DNA of 64,000 bases from Armatimonadetes bacterium UBA1398. Lineage in GTDB: Bacteria > Armatimonadota > Zipacnadia > UBA1398. A program made the translations under genes and the position numbers. Of the stretch, positions 8,652 through 17,026 are shown in pieces. The DNA is taken from contig DBQI01000049.1 in the NCBI GenBank assembly GCA_002305165.1, forward strand, positions 57,423 through 121,422, written 5' to 3'. The number at the start of each line of letters is the position of its first letter. Within the stretch, counting starts at the first letter, position 1. Under the pieces are notes generated by a model. That model had not been told where the DNA came from and did no database searches. It was given only the letters and a program-made list of their open reading frames with translations.

Positions 8652-9380
8652 TTGAGCAAACGAGGCTTCACCCTGATCGAGCTGCTTGTGGTCATCGCGA
8701 TCATCGCCATCCTCGCCGCTATCCTGTTTCCCGTCTTCGCCAAGGCTCGTGAGAAGGCCCGCCAGACCTCCTGCCTTAGCAACTTGAGGCAGATCAGCCT
8801 CGCCGTCGAATCCTATGTTGTTGACTATGACGAATGTTACCCGATGAGCATCTACCTCTCGGGCACGACCGTCTGGACGTACTTCGACCCGATCATGCCC
8901 TACATGAAGAACACCCAGCTCCTCCAGTGCCCCTCGGAGGTGAGGCGGTTCGGCCTCTCGGAGCTGCAGGCCATCGTCCCAGTCCCACTGGGCAGCACCC
9001 TGGACTGGGTAGGCTATGTGGCTAACTACGCCGTCTTCGAGGATGGCCCGAACAACGCGCTCACCGGAGCCAACCAGCCTGTCATCAACCAAGCGGAACT
9101 CCCCTTCCCGGCCGAGACCTTTCTCATGGGCGATGGGGAGATAGAGCTCGTGCCGCGCACTTTCAACTCGCCTGTCGTCGGCGCCCACAACGACGGCTTC
9201 AACGTGGCCTTCTGTGATGGGCACGCGAAGTTCCAGAAGGCGCAGGAGAGTACCTACCAGTATCTGGACCTCGGCCAGTCTCCCCATTATGCGTGGATCA
9301 TCTCGTCCGGGCCCTACCGCGGGCGGTATGAGATGTGGGGCGTGGTGCGGGCCAACGGCACCATTGGCGCTCTGCGCTAG
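8652..9380 (+). CDS. Type II secretion/pilin-like protein with prepilin N-terminus and H-X9-DG domain
   Basis: The 242-aa protein opens with a type IV prepilin signal: SKRG followed by FTLIELLVVIAIIAILAAILF, where processing would fall after Gly and methylate Phe. The stretch FPVFAKAREKARQTSC is characteristic of Armatimonadota pseudopilins. Near the C-terminus is the H-X9-DG motif (HNDGFNVAFCDG). Such proteins are exported pseudopilins or surface proteins of unknown individual role and often occur in large families. Start is TTG at 8652 after AAGGAGG at 8638. A hairpin terminator follows at 9409. No pilin peptidase or secretion ATPase is in the window. Confidence 0.9.
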   Translation: MSKRGFTLIELLVVIAIIAILAAILFPVFAKAREKARQTSCLSNLRQISLAVESYVVDYDECYPMSIYLSGTTVWTYFDPIMPYMKNTQLLQCPSEVRRFGLSELQAIVPVPLGSTLDWVGYVANYAVFEDGPNNALTGANQPVINQAELPFPAETFLMGDGEIELVPRTFNSPVVGAHNDGFNVAFCDGHAKFQKAQESTYQYLDLGQSPHYAWIISSGPYRGRYEMWGVVRANGTIGALR

Positions 9381-9408
9381 GGTCTGTGGCTTTAGAGGTG
9401 TTGCCGAG

Positions 9409-9434
9409 CGGCTCCGGGGATGCCCCCGGAGCCG
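9409..9434 (+). terminator. Hairpin terminator after the prepilin gene
   Basis: A perfect 10-bp stem (9409-9418 with 9425-9434), extendable by one G-C pair, with a short loop and TTT directly after it, 29 bases past the stop codon at 9380. This fits an intrinsic terminator for the prepilin transcript. Confidence 0.72.
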
Positions 9435-9480
9435 TTTCGATGTACGATCAGACCATGTCAGACGGCTGGGAGACGGTTCC

Positions 9481-10329
9481 ATGGCGCGAGGCGGAGTTTG
9501 TCTGAGCAGTCGGGGTGCGACAGCCGCACGGATCCTTGCAGCCGCTTTGGCCCTCGTCGCGGTGGGAGCGGCCGCTGGCTTCGGCGTACGCGCCTATCAG
9601 AAGTGGCGGGTACAGGAGGAGTTCGAGGCACAGCGCCGTCTCGCCAAGCAGGCGGAACGGAAGCTCTCGGCCGCCGGCATCGCTCTGCGAGGCGCCATCT
9701 CTGCCCTCTACCGTCACGAGACTGACTCCGCGCTGAGCCTGCTTGAGGAAGCCGAGGCTCATGACCCAAACAACGGCTACACACGCTATCTCCGGGCCAT
9801 TGCGCTCGCCGAAGACGGCCGGCCTCAGGAGGTTCCCGCCGCGCTGAGTGAGGCCACGCAGTGGGACTGGACCGACTACTCGCACACTCTGGGGATTCCC
9901 AGCCGGGCCGAGATGCAGCGCGAGCGCGACCTCTTGCGACGCGGCGGCGACGACCTCTGCGCTGCCCTATCATCCGCGGGGCCACCCGCCGCCTTCGAGG
10001 CTCTCGGCGACTTGCGTACCGCCGGACTGCGGCTCGCGGCGCTCCGCCCGGCCAGCACCCTCCACCTCCAACGAGGCGCCCAACTGCGGGTATCAGCGAG
10101 TGAGGCGGCCGTGCAGGTAGCCCGCCAGGCCAGGGACGAGTCCGCCGACCGTTGGTGGAGCGGTCGGAACCGGCTGGACCGCGACTGGGCCGAGCAGGTT
10201 CGGGGCGAGGCGAGGAGCTTCATCGCGGGGCTGGTGGGCACACGCGAGTTCGATCAGGATGCCTGGGCGAGCCGCTTACGGGCAGAAGAACAGCTGGTCG
10301 CGACGCTGTGTGACCAGGCGCCCGAGTGA
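9481..10329 (+). CDS. Single-pass membrane protein with TPR-like helices, unknown function
   Basis: The 282-aa product has a membrane segment near residues 17-34 (LAAALALVAVGAAAGFGV) and then an outside, mostly helical region. Residues 60-110 read like one or two tetratricopeptide-type helix pairs (ALSLLEEAEAHDPNNGYTRYLRAIALAEDG), which suggests protein binding. The rest is alpha-helical with many Ala, Arg and Glu. The ATG at 9481 is preferred over the longer frame from 9214, which overlaps the prepilin gene, because GGGAG at 9468 is 8 bases upstream. No enzyme motif was seen. Confidence 0.7.
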   Translation: MARGGVCLSSRGATAARILAAALALVAVGAAAGFGVRAYQKWRVQEEFEAQRRLAKQAERKLSAAGIALRGAISALYRHETDSALSLLEEAEAHDPNNGYTRYLRAIALAEDGRPQEVPAALSEATQWDWTDYSHTLGIPSRAEMQRERDLLRRGGDDLCAALSSAGPPAAFEALGDLRTAGLRLAALRPASTLHLQRGAQLRVSASEAAVQVARQARDESADRWWSGRNRLDRDWAEQVRGEARSFIAGLVGTREFDQDAWASRLRAEEQLVATLCDQAPE

Positions 10330-10408
10330 AGGCTGCCGCCATCCAGTCACGAATGTCATACAATCGGCGGCTCCGGCGCTAGGTTCGGAGCGCCACGGGA
10401 GGCGCAGT

Positions 10409-11101
10409 GTGTCATCGCTCATCGATCTCCTGAAGGAAGCCCCCCCGCGGCTCATCTTCAGTCCTCCGAGGAACGATCCTGAGTTGGTTCGCGCCGCGTT
10501 GGCAGCGGGCGCCGAAGCAATCAAGGTGCATATCCATGCCCGTCATCAAGCCTCGGGGACGGGCTTCGGCGACGTTCTCATGGAGGGACCGGCCATCGAG
10601 CGCATTCGCGCGCTCTCCGATGTGCCCGTTGGTGTTGTCGTGGGCGACGGCTCGGCAATGGCGACACGCGGGGAATTGAAGCGCCTGGCGGAGATCGGGG
10701 TGGACTTCATCGATGCCTACACGCGGCATCTGCCCGCGTGGATGCTTCGCGAGTGTCCGGTGGAGCGGATGGGCGCTCTAGCGCCGGAGGATGCGGCGGA
10801 GGACTGGGCATCCATCGCGGGGCTCTTCGACTGCGTGGAGGCCGCCGTGATGCCCCACGAGCGGTACGGTACCGCGCCTGTTGCCTACGATATCGCCTTG
10901 TACGCTAGGATACGGGCCGCGGTGGGATGCCCCCTCGTCATCCCGACCCAGTTGGCGCTCGAGCCCGAAGATGTCGCTACCCTTGCTCATCTCGGCTTCG
11001 ACGGGATCATGATCGGCGCCATCGTCACGGGGAAAGACACCGCGACTGTGGAGGCGGTGTGCGCGCGCTTCCGCGCGGCGTGCGACGAGGTCCGACAGTA
11101 A
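10409..11101 (+). CDS. TIM-barrel phosphate-binding-like protein, unknown function
   Basis: The 230-aa protein has the alternating strand-helix rhythm of a TIM barrel, with LIFSPPRNDPELVRAALAAGAEAIKVHIHARHQ at the N-terminal side, PVGVVVGDGSAM mid-barrel, and a C-terminal LGFDGIMIGAIVTG loop that looks like a phosphate-binding Gly-rich site found in thiazole-synthase or GGGP-synthase-like barrels. I cannot name a substrate. GTG at 10409 follows GGGAGG with good spacing; the longer frame to 10259 overlaps the previous gene. Twenty bases separate it from the GH15-like gene, so it probably belongs to that carbohydrate operon. Confidence 0.7.
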   Translation: MSSLIDLLKEAPPRLIFSPPRNDPELVRAALAAGAEAIKVHIHARHQASGTGFGDVLMEGPAIERIRALSDVPVGVVVGDGSAMATRGELKRLAEIGVDFIDAYTRHLPAWMLRECPVERMGALAPEDAAEDWASIAGLFDCVEAAVMPHERYGTAPVAYDIALYARIRAAVGCPLVIPTQLALEPEDVATLAHLGFDGIMIGAIVTGKDTATVEAVCARFRAACDEVRQ

Positions 11102-11121
11102 CCTAGCAGAGGCTGGAGTTC

Positions 11122-13083
11122 ATGGGAGTCTTTCTACCGACTTGCGCATTTGGCAACGACTACATGCTCGCGTGCATCGGGGGCAACGGAGAGGTCATGT
11201 CCTTCTTCGCGCCGCGGGTGGACTTCGCGCAGCATGTCCGCGAAGGGCTTCCGGCGGTGTGGCTGCCCGATGAGCCGGGTGGCCGGTTTGCATACACCTT
11301 TGACGGCGCCTTCCGCAGTGACCAGTGGCTGCGTCCGGGCTCGAACATCCTTGAGACGAAGCTCATCTCCGACGACCTGAACCTGCGCCTGGAGTTCACC
11401 GACCTCGCCCATGCCGCACAGCCGGTGCTCGTGCGCCGGGTGCGGCTATCCCTGCCGCGTCACTCGCTGTCGAGGCGCTCAGACGCCGGTCGAGGCCGCC
11501 GGGTCCGCTTCGCCAGTTACTTCCGGCTCGCTCTGGGGGAGTGCGACGAGAAGAACGCGGTGCATCACCTTCCCAAGCACCGGGTGATGCGCCAGATGTG
11601 GCGTGACCACTACATGATTGTGGGCTGCTCCGAGCCCTACTACCACCAGTGTGGCAAGTGGCGCGACGGTCGCAGCCAGGTGAAGCACGACCTCCAGCAT
11701 GGGTGGCTCTCGGGCCAGGAGCAGGATATCGGCCAGGTGGATTTCGCCATCGGGGCCGATGGGTCGCTCGCAGGGGCTGAGCTGTGGGAGCTGAAGCTCG
11801 TGATGGCCTACGGCGAGGAGGAGGAGCAGGCGATCGAGCGGTGCCTCACCGCACTCCAGGAGCCCTTCGACGCCCAAGTCGAGGCCGTGGAAAAGCGATG
11901 CCGCGCCTATACGACGCCCCTCGTACAGGGCTTCGCGGACCCGGGTTGGCAAGCACAGCTCAGCCGGGCCCTGCTGACGGTGCGCGATCTGGCGGATGAG
12001 GGTACAGGGGCCGTCGTGGCAGCGCCGGAGTTCGACCCGACCTACGAGCTGTCGGGCGGCTACGGCTACTGCTGGCCACGCGATGCGGCCGAGGTCTGTA
12101 TGGCCCTCGCGGCGCTCGGTGATCGGGAGATCCCTCGCCGCGCCCTGGAGTGGTGCCGCCAGACCCAAATGGCCTCGGGACACTGGTATCAGAGGTACTG
12201 GAGCGACGGCCAGCACGCTCCCTCATGGTGTGTCTATCCCGACTTCTACCAACTCGACCAGACGTGCTGCACTCTGTGGGCGATCTGCGAACTGGCTGAC
12301 CACCTCGAGGGAGCGGACCGCGCGACCTACCTCTCCGGGATGCAGGAGTGTGCGGATCGCGCCCTGGAGGCGCTTCTCGGGGCTCTTGAGGCCGACGGAC
12401 TCCATGAGACCGCCGCCGATGCCTGGGAGGTGCACCGCGGGTCCTTCACCTACACCAACGCGGCCCTGTACGCTGCGTTGCGGGGTTGCCATCGGGTGTT
12501 CGGCGCGGACTGCTCGGCTGAGGCGGAGCGGGTGAAGGCGGCGGTCATCGAGAAGCTCTGGCTGCGCAGAGAGCGCCGCTTCGCTCGCGGGCTCACCATG
12601 ACACGTGAGCTGGACCTGGCCTTCGACTCCTCCACCCTGGGTGTTTTCGACCCGTACGGGCTGCTCGACCTGGCCGTTGACGAGGAACGGTCCATGGCGG
12701 CTGACCATCTCGCTGCCGTCGAGGCCCGCCTGAGCGTCGATGCCAGAGGCGGCCGCGCCATCCTGCGCTTCGAGAACGAGAGTTACATGGGGGGTGGCCC
12801 GGCCGCGGTAAACACGCTGTGGGCGGCCCGAAGCCACCTGAAACTCGCTCTGTGCGCCACCGAGAGCGCTGAGGTGGAAGAGCGGTTGCAGCGGGCGCTC
12901 GCCTACATCAGAACGGCCCTGGCGAACACGAACCCTACGGGGCAGCTTCCAGAGCTGATCCCATGGAACGGCTACGACTACTGGGCGGCGCCGCACGGCT
13001 GGGCAACCGCTGTGCTTATCGACTGCATCCGACTGTTGCAGGAGTTCCCGGACCATGCGGGTAGCGCTCCTCCCACTCGATGA
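11122..13083 (+). CDS. GH15-like (glucoamylase family) glycosidase
   Basis: The 653-aa protein shows an N-terminal beta-rich domain followed by an alpha/alpha barrel of the glucoamylase (GH15) type, with GYGYCWPRDAAE near residues 313-324, a GHWYQRYWSDG segment, and a late GYDYWAAPHGWATA helix. Such enzymes release glucose from alpha-glucans or related glycans. I see no signal peptide, so it is probably cytoplasmic and may act on stored or imported oligosaccharides. Its end overlaps the next gene by 29 bases, a strong sign of co-translation. Substrate is uncertain and I did not pin the two catalytic acids. Confidence 0.78.
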   Translation: MGVFLPTCAFGNDYMLACIGGNGEVMSFFAPRVDFAQHVREGLPAVWLPDEPGGRFAYTFDGAFRSDQWLRPGSNILETKLISDDLNLRLEFTDLAHAAQPVLVRRVRLSLPRHSLSRRSDAGRGRRVRFASYFRLALGECDEKNAVHHLPKHRVMRQMWRDHYMIVGCSEPYYHQCGKWRDGRSQVKHDLQHGWLSGQEQDIGQVDFAIGADGSLAGAELWELKLVMAYGEEEEQAIERCLTALQEPFDAQVEAVEKRCRAYTTPLVQGFADPGWQAQLSRALLTVRDLADEGTGAVVAAPEFDPTYELSGGYGYCWPRDAAEVCMALAALGDREIPRRALEWCRQTQMASGHWYQRYWSDGQHAPSWCVYPDFYQLDQTCCTLWAICELADHLEGADRATYLSGMQECADRALEALLGALEADGLHETAADAWEVHRGSFTYTNAALYAALRGCHRVFGADCSAEAERVKAAVIEKLWLRRERRFARGLTMTRELDLAFDSSTLGVFDPYGLLDLAVDEERSMAADHLAAVEARLSVDARGGRAILRFENESYMGGGPAAVNTLWAARSHLKLALCATESAEVEERLQRALAYIRTALANTNPTGQLPELIPWNGYDYWAAPHGWATAVLIDCIRLLQEFPDHAGSAPPTR

Positions 13084-14524
13084 CCGTCCCTGCCACACCC
13101 GGTTCCCCGCGCGCTTGGCGGAGGCGGCCGGCATCGAGCTACTGCTCCCCCCACGGGAGATGCTGGGCTGGTTCGATCGGCCCGGCGATGCCGACGGGCT
13201 GCTGGACTGGCTCGCCGGCGTAGCTCCGCGGGTCGACGGGATCGGCGTGTGTCTCGAGATGCTGACCTGCGGCGGCCTCGTCGCCTCCCGCCGGCCCGAT
13301 ACGCCGGCCGCAGTCGTGGCGGCTCGACTGGACCGGCTCGGGGATGTGCTCCGGACCGTTCAGGGGCCGACGTTACTCGGATCGGTCATCATGCGCGCCA
13401 CGATCACCGTGATTGGCGACCAGAGCACGGACGCTTACGCCTTGGTCGCGCGCTATGCGGAACTCCGCCCAAGCGCGGATACGGGCAACGTCGAGGCCGC
13501 GGAGGAGGTCCGCTCGATCGTCGCGGCGTTACCGGCGGGCCTGCTCGACGCCTACCTGGAGGCCCGACGCCGGAACCACAGCGCGAACCTCCGTGCCGTG
13601 GATTTGGTCAAGCAGGGAGCGGCAAGCGGCCTGATCCTCACCCAGGAGGACTGCCGGCCCCGCGGGATTCATCGAGCCGAGCAAGAGGCGCTGCGCTCGC
13701 GAGCTGAGCCGCTGGGGCCACGTGTACTGGTTCATCCCGGGGCTGATGAGTTGTCCGTGGTGCTTCTGGCTCGGGTAGCGGCCGAGGTCGCCGGCCATCG
13801 CCCGACGGCCCGCGTCGCCATCCTCCCCCGCAGCAGCGAGGAGACGATCGCTCCCTTCGAGGATGCGCCCATCCGAGAGACGGTCCTCGGCCAAGCCGCG
13901 GCAAGCGGCCTCTCATGGACCGATGACCCGCGCGCGCCCCAGCTCCTGGTCATAGGCCCCATCGAGCAGCCCACCGATCTCTCGGGAGATGACTACGGCG
14001 GCGCTGTTCCCCCGGACGACCTGGCCTGGATCAACGAGTTCGGCGCCGCGGCGGCCCATGGGTCAGGAAGCCCTGTAGTGGTTGCGGATACGGCTGTTGC
14101 CAATGGAGCATACCTGCCGGCGTTCCGTTACCTAAGGGGGAGCGAGGTCTGGGAACGCTGTCACTCGTACATAGGATGGAACACTGCGGGCAACACCGTT
14201 GGCACCGCAACCGCGATCCTCTCACTGCTCCCCCTGATGGATGAGCCCATGGACCGGCTTCGGCGGTTCCGGCTGGAGCGGCTGATGGATGACGTCGCCT
14301 ACCAGTCCGTGGTGCGCCGCACGCTAGTGGAGTGGATACGCGCCCGGGGAGAGGACCCCCATCGAATGACGCCAGGTGGGGCAAGGGCGGCCGAGGCGTG
14401 GCTGGCCGGGGAGCTTCGGCAAGCGGCCGAGGAGCTGGATGTGGCGCCGAGCGGGCTCCGTTGGTGGATCAAGCTACCCTGGGACCGTGCGTTCGAGTGC
14501 GATGTCGAGTGGCTCGGGGGCTAA
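13055..14524 (+). CDS. DUF4127 family protein
   Basis: The 489-aa protein matches the DUF4127 family, recognisable by its LPLDDRPCH opening (residues 6-14), followed by the ELLLPPREMLGWFDRPGD segment, the middle RRNHSANLRAVDLVKQGA and LTQEDCRPRGIHRAEQ, the LVHPGADELSVVLLARVAA region, and a C-terminal YIGWNTAGNTVGTA. The family has no established function; the DDRPC and GADE segments suggest a metal-dependent or hydrolase-like site. It starts inside the end of the GH15-like gene and ends just before a strong hairpin, so it closes this operon. Confidence 0.85.
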   Translation: MRVALLPLDDRPCHTRFPARLAEAAGIELLLPPREMLGWFDRPGDADGLLDWLAGVAPRVDGIGVCLEMLTCGGLVASRRPDTPAAVVAARLDRLGDVLRTVQGPTLLGSVIMRATITVIGDQSTDAYALVARYAELRPSADTGNVEAAEEVRSIVAALPAGLLDAYLEARRRNHSANLRAVDLVKQGAASGLILTQEDCRPRGIHRAEQEALRSRAEPLGPRVLVHPGADELSVVLLARVAAEVAGHRPTARVAILPRSSEETIAPFEDAPIRETVLGQAAASGLSWTDDPRAPQLLVIGPIEQPTDLSGDDYGGAVPPDDLAWINEFGAAAAHGSGSPVVVADTAVANGAYLPAFRYLRGSEVWERCHSYIGWNTAGNTVGTATAILSLLPLMDEPMDRLRRFRLERLMDDVAYQSVVRRTLVEWIRARGEDPHRMTPGGARAAEAWLAGELRQAAEELDVAPSGLRWWIKLPWDRAFECDVEWLGG

Positions 14525-14531
14525 GAACAGA

Positions 14532-14565
14532 GCCCCCCGCGCTGCACGAGGCGCGCGCGGGGGGC
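14532..14565. terminator. Bidirectional hairpin terminator
   Basis: A perfect 11-bp GC stem (14532-14542 with 14555-14565) around a 12-base loop lies between the convergent DUF4127 gene and the lytic transglycosylase gene, 7 bases after the former's stop. It is followed by only TT on the plus strand, so it may act by structure rather than by a U-run. Confidence 0.6.
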
Positions 14566-14594
14566 GTTCGCTGAAGGTCGTCGAGCTGCCGGGG

Positions 14595-15350
14595 CTACTG
14601 GGCCGATCCCGAGCCCGTCGCCAGGCCCAGGACCTTGTCGGCGTAGCTCCAGGATACCCCCGGCGGGTTGCAGCCGCCGTTGTAGTGGGCGAGCATCTCG
14701 CGTTCTCCGCACTGGTAGGTCGCGCGCCAAGTGGCGAGCTCCCGACAGCCTAGGGCGATGTTCTCTTTGATGTCATAGACCCGATCGCCGTGGAGCTGCA
14801 TGAGGCCGTGGTCGTTCGTGTGACTCACGCAGTGCAGGTTGTAGTTCGACTCGGCCTTGATAACGGCGGCCACCAGCTCAGGCCGAAGGCTGTGCTGCCT
14901 GGCCTCCCGCGCGACGGCGAGAGCGATGTCGTAGGCTACGGCATCGGGCAGGTCGCCCTTGAAGCCCAGGATCACGGGAGCCAACCGGGCCGCCGTCTCA
15001 CCATCCTCCTTCAGTACTCGCTGCAGCCGCTGGGCACGCCCCTCTGCCACCGGCTGGGCGGGGGCTGCCTCGGCCACTGGGGCGGGCTTAGCCTCCAGGG
15101 AAGAGACCTCGGCCATCATCGCCTCTAGGCCGACCTCCTTGACCGGGGCGTGCCCCGTCGTTGCCAGGAGCCTCTCGGTGGCGTAGCTGGGCACCGACTG
15201 CTCGTCCGCGCGTGCCCCATGGGCGTAGACCGTGGCCAGGACTCCTGCTCCCACCAGCGTGAGGCAGAGCATGGCCACTGACGTGGCGTGCCGTCCGCTA
15301 CGAGCCTCCACGATGGCTCCGGCTCTAGTCTTCTTGGTGCGTCCGTGCAT
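14595..15350 (-). CDS. Lytic transglycosylase (SLT domain), membrane-anchored
   Basis: The 251-aa protein has a basic N-terminus and a membrane segment or signal near residues 22-43, then a linker rich in Ala/Pro/Glu, and a C-terminal soluble lytic transglycosylase domain. The domain shows AAVIKAESNYN with catalytic Glu167, NDHGLMQL (180-186), and AHYNGGCNPP (221-230), the usual ES/GLMQ/AYN triplet. It would cleave peptidoglycan between MurNAc and GlcNAc, forming anhydro-MurNAc. A likely promoter lies 190 bases upstream, at 15541. Confidence 0.88.
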   Translation of the reverse strand: MHGRTKKTRAGAIVEARSGRHATSVAMLCLTLVGAGVLATVYAHGARADEQSVPSYATERLLATTGHAPVKEVGLEAMMAEVSSLEAKPAPVAEAAPAQPVAEGRAQRLQRVLKEDGETAARLAPVILGFKGDLPDAVAYDIALAVAREARQHSLRPELVAAVIKAESNYNLHCVSHTNDHGLMQLHGDRVYDIKENIALGCRELATWRATYQCGEREMLAHYNGGCNPPGVSWSYADKVLGLATGSGSAQ

Positions 15351-15454
15351 TCACTAACCTCCCGCGCTTGCGCGCTCTGCTCGCCGCATCGGACCGGGGT
15401 TGGGCGCGACTGCGTCCTCGCCCCCCTCACCCGGCGCGACCGGCCGAGCGTCGA

Positions 15455-15479
15455 CGGCGGCCGGACTGTCCGGCCGCCG
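15455..15479. repeat. Leader hairpin upstream of the transglycosylase gene
   Basis: Perfect 10-bp inverted repeat (15455-15464 with 15470-15479), loop ACTGT, lying in the probable 5' leader of the minus-strand gene at 14595. It has no U-run on either side. It could be a leader structure or a protein site. Confidence 0.45.
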
Positions 15480-15540
15480 GAAGCCGTACGTGCGGGGCAT
15501 TGGGTGCTCGCTCCCACGTCCGGACGACGTACGAGGCGCG

Positions 15541-15568
15541 AGTGTAACAGAACGCTGAAGACCTGCAA
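15541..15568 (-). promoter_or_regulatory. Sigma70-like promoter with extended -10
   Basis: On the minus strand, TTGCAG (15563-15568) and TACACT (15541-15546) are 16 bases apart, and TGT precedes the -10, giving an extended -10 pattern. It points to the transglycosylase gene, with a leader of about 190 bases. Based on sequence match only. Confidence 0.45.
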
Positions 15569-15604
15569 AGGCCAAAAACAAACATTAGTGTGCATTTCTG
15601 GGCT

Positions 15605-15634
15605 CGTTGCGGCCCGTCCGGGCGGGCCGCAACG
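15605..15634. terminator. 12-bp hairpin, probable terminator after the 15747 gene
   Basis: A perfect 12-bp stem (15605-15616 with 15623-15634) with a 6-base loop follows the stop of the minus-strand oxidoreductase by about 110 bases. No immediate U-run is present on either strand, so terminator function is tentative. Confidence 0.45.
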
Positions 15635-15746
15635 GGGTCAAACGGAACGCTGTGAGCACACGATGAGAGGCCGGTTCGGGTGTCCCGTGGACCGTCAGCG
15701 AGCCAGCTACAGGGCCCAGACTGCGCGTCGACGTTTCGCCTCTCGG

Positions 15747-17012
15747 CTATGCCCGAAAGTCGGGGACCTCGACCGGCGCGCCGCCTAGGCGCACCGACTC
15801 CGCCGAGAGCGGGATGATGCTGCTCCACGTCGCCGCATCCACGACGTCGATGGGTGACGGCCTGCCCTCCCGCACGCAGTCCACGAACTCCTGGATGGCG
15901 TAGAAGTCCGCGCCGCCGTGACCCGAGGCGTCGGCGACGTCATGCCAGCGGCTCCAGAGGGGATGTGGGAACTCCTCCAGGTAGGCGTCCATCGCCTCCC
16001 ATTGTTCATGGCCTGAGCGTCCCTCCACATGGACCCTTAGACCATTGCGGTCCTCGTAGGACGCGCGCTCCCCTTGGAGAGCGAAGTAAGTGGTGGAGAG
16101 GACGGGCCGGAGCGAGGCGACATCATAGCGGAGGTCGATCAGCGCGCCGCTCTCGGTCTGGATCAGGCATGTGTTGCTGTCACCTATGAAGCCATCACCG
16201 ATGGCCTCCTCGGAGAGGCCCAACGCCTCACGAGCATAGTGGGCCGCCCCTACGGAGCGGGTCGAGAAGGACACGAGCCGTTCGAGGCGGTCGGTGACAT
16301 TGATGCCCATCCACTGCGCCACGGGTCCCAACGAGTGGGTGGGGTACCAGTTGCCTGAGCATCGGCGGGCAAGCTCGCCCCGCCACGTGAGCTTGCCGTC
16401 GGGACCGTAGAGGAGGAAGCGGCAGTCGTGGACGTAGCCGCACTCGGCATAGGTGAGAGGGCCGAAGAGCCCTTGCCGGAGCATCTCGAGCACCGTCATG
16501 TTCTGCCGGTAGTAGCAGACGTTCTCGGCCAGCATATACGTGCGGCCGGTCTCGCGAACCGCATGGACCAAGTCCCAGCACTCATCGAGAGTGACGGCCG
16601 CGGCCACCTCAGACAGCACATGCTTGCCTGCGTGGAGGGCATCCACGGCCATCGTGGCGTGGAGCTGCATCGGCGTCGCGATGAGCACGGCCTCCACATC
16701 GTCTCGCGCCAGGAGCTGCCTGTATGCTCGGGGCGTGGCTCCGTAGGCGGCGGGTCGAGCCTGGTCCGCAGACTCCACCAGGTCCTGCGCCGCACGCACG
16801 CGGCCGGGGTCAATGTCACAGACAGCGGCCACACGGATCCCCGGCATCCCGAGGGCGAGCTGAAGCAGCCCCATGCCCCGGGAGCCAACGCCGATGAAGC
16901 CCATCCGCAGAGGCTCGGGGTCACGAGGCGCGGCGAAGGCGCGCATGGCGGCGAGCGAACCCGTGGCGAGGGCCGCGCCGGTGGTGAGGAACACGCGTCG
17001 ATCCAGTTCCAT
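15747..17012 (-). CDS. Gfo/Idh/MocA-family oxidoreductase, Tat-exported, variant catalytic motif
   Basis: The 421-aa protein has a twin-arginine-like signal (DRRVFLTTGAALATGSLAA) and then a Rossmann domain with GVGSRGMG (41-48) and Asp67 for the dinucleotide. The C-terminal Gfo/Idh/MocA dimerisation fold follows. The usual EKP motif, whose Lys acts in hydride-transfer chemistry, reads E135-V-A here (GKHVLSEVAAAV), so the lysine is absent. Related Tat-exported members act on sugars or polyols, and some GH109-type members hydrolyse glycosides. It is the last gene of a minus-strand operon with a DUF1080 and a GH32 gene (14-base gap). Confidence 0.85.
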   Translation of the reverse strand: MELDRRVFLTTGAALATGSLAAMRAFAAPRDPEPLRMGFIGVGSRGMGLLQLALGMPGIRVAAVCDIDPGRVRAAQDLVESADQARPAAYGATPRAYRQLLARDDVEAVLIATPMQLHATMAVDALHAGKHVLSEVAAAVTLDECWDLVHAVRETGRTYMLAENVCYYRQNMTVLEMLRQGLFGPLTYAECGYVHDCRFLLYGPDGKLTWRGELARRCSGNWYPTHSLGPVAQWMGINVTDRLERLVSFSTRSVGAAHYAREALGLSEEAIGDGFIGDSNTCLIQTESGALIDLRYDVASLRPVLSTTYFALQGERASYEDRNGLRVHVEGRSGHEQWEAMDAYLEEFPHPLWSRWHDVADASGHGGADFYAIQEFVDCVREGRPSPIDVVDAATWSSIIPLSAESVRLGGAPVEVPDFRA

Positions 17013-17026
17013 CGTTGGCTGCCTCC

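Larger units (their letters stand above)
15351..15746. other. 396-base non-coding stretch with promoter and two hairpins
   Basis: No convincing open frame fits here. The interval lies between two minus-strand genes, downstream of the oxidoreductase at 15747 and upstream of the transglycosylase. It holds a 12-bp hairpin (15605), an AT-richer block around 15570-15600, a promoter-like site (15541), and a 10-bp hairpin (15455) inside the presumed leader. A small RNA is possible but not shown. Confidence 0.5.

Noticed and set aside
15125..15190. LATTG in the lytic transglycosylase (near residue 62) as a sortase E signal.
   Set aside because: It is near the N-terminus and is not followed by a membrane helix and basic tail, so it is not a sorting signal.
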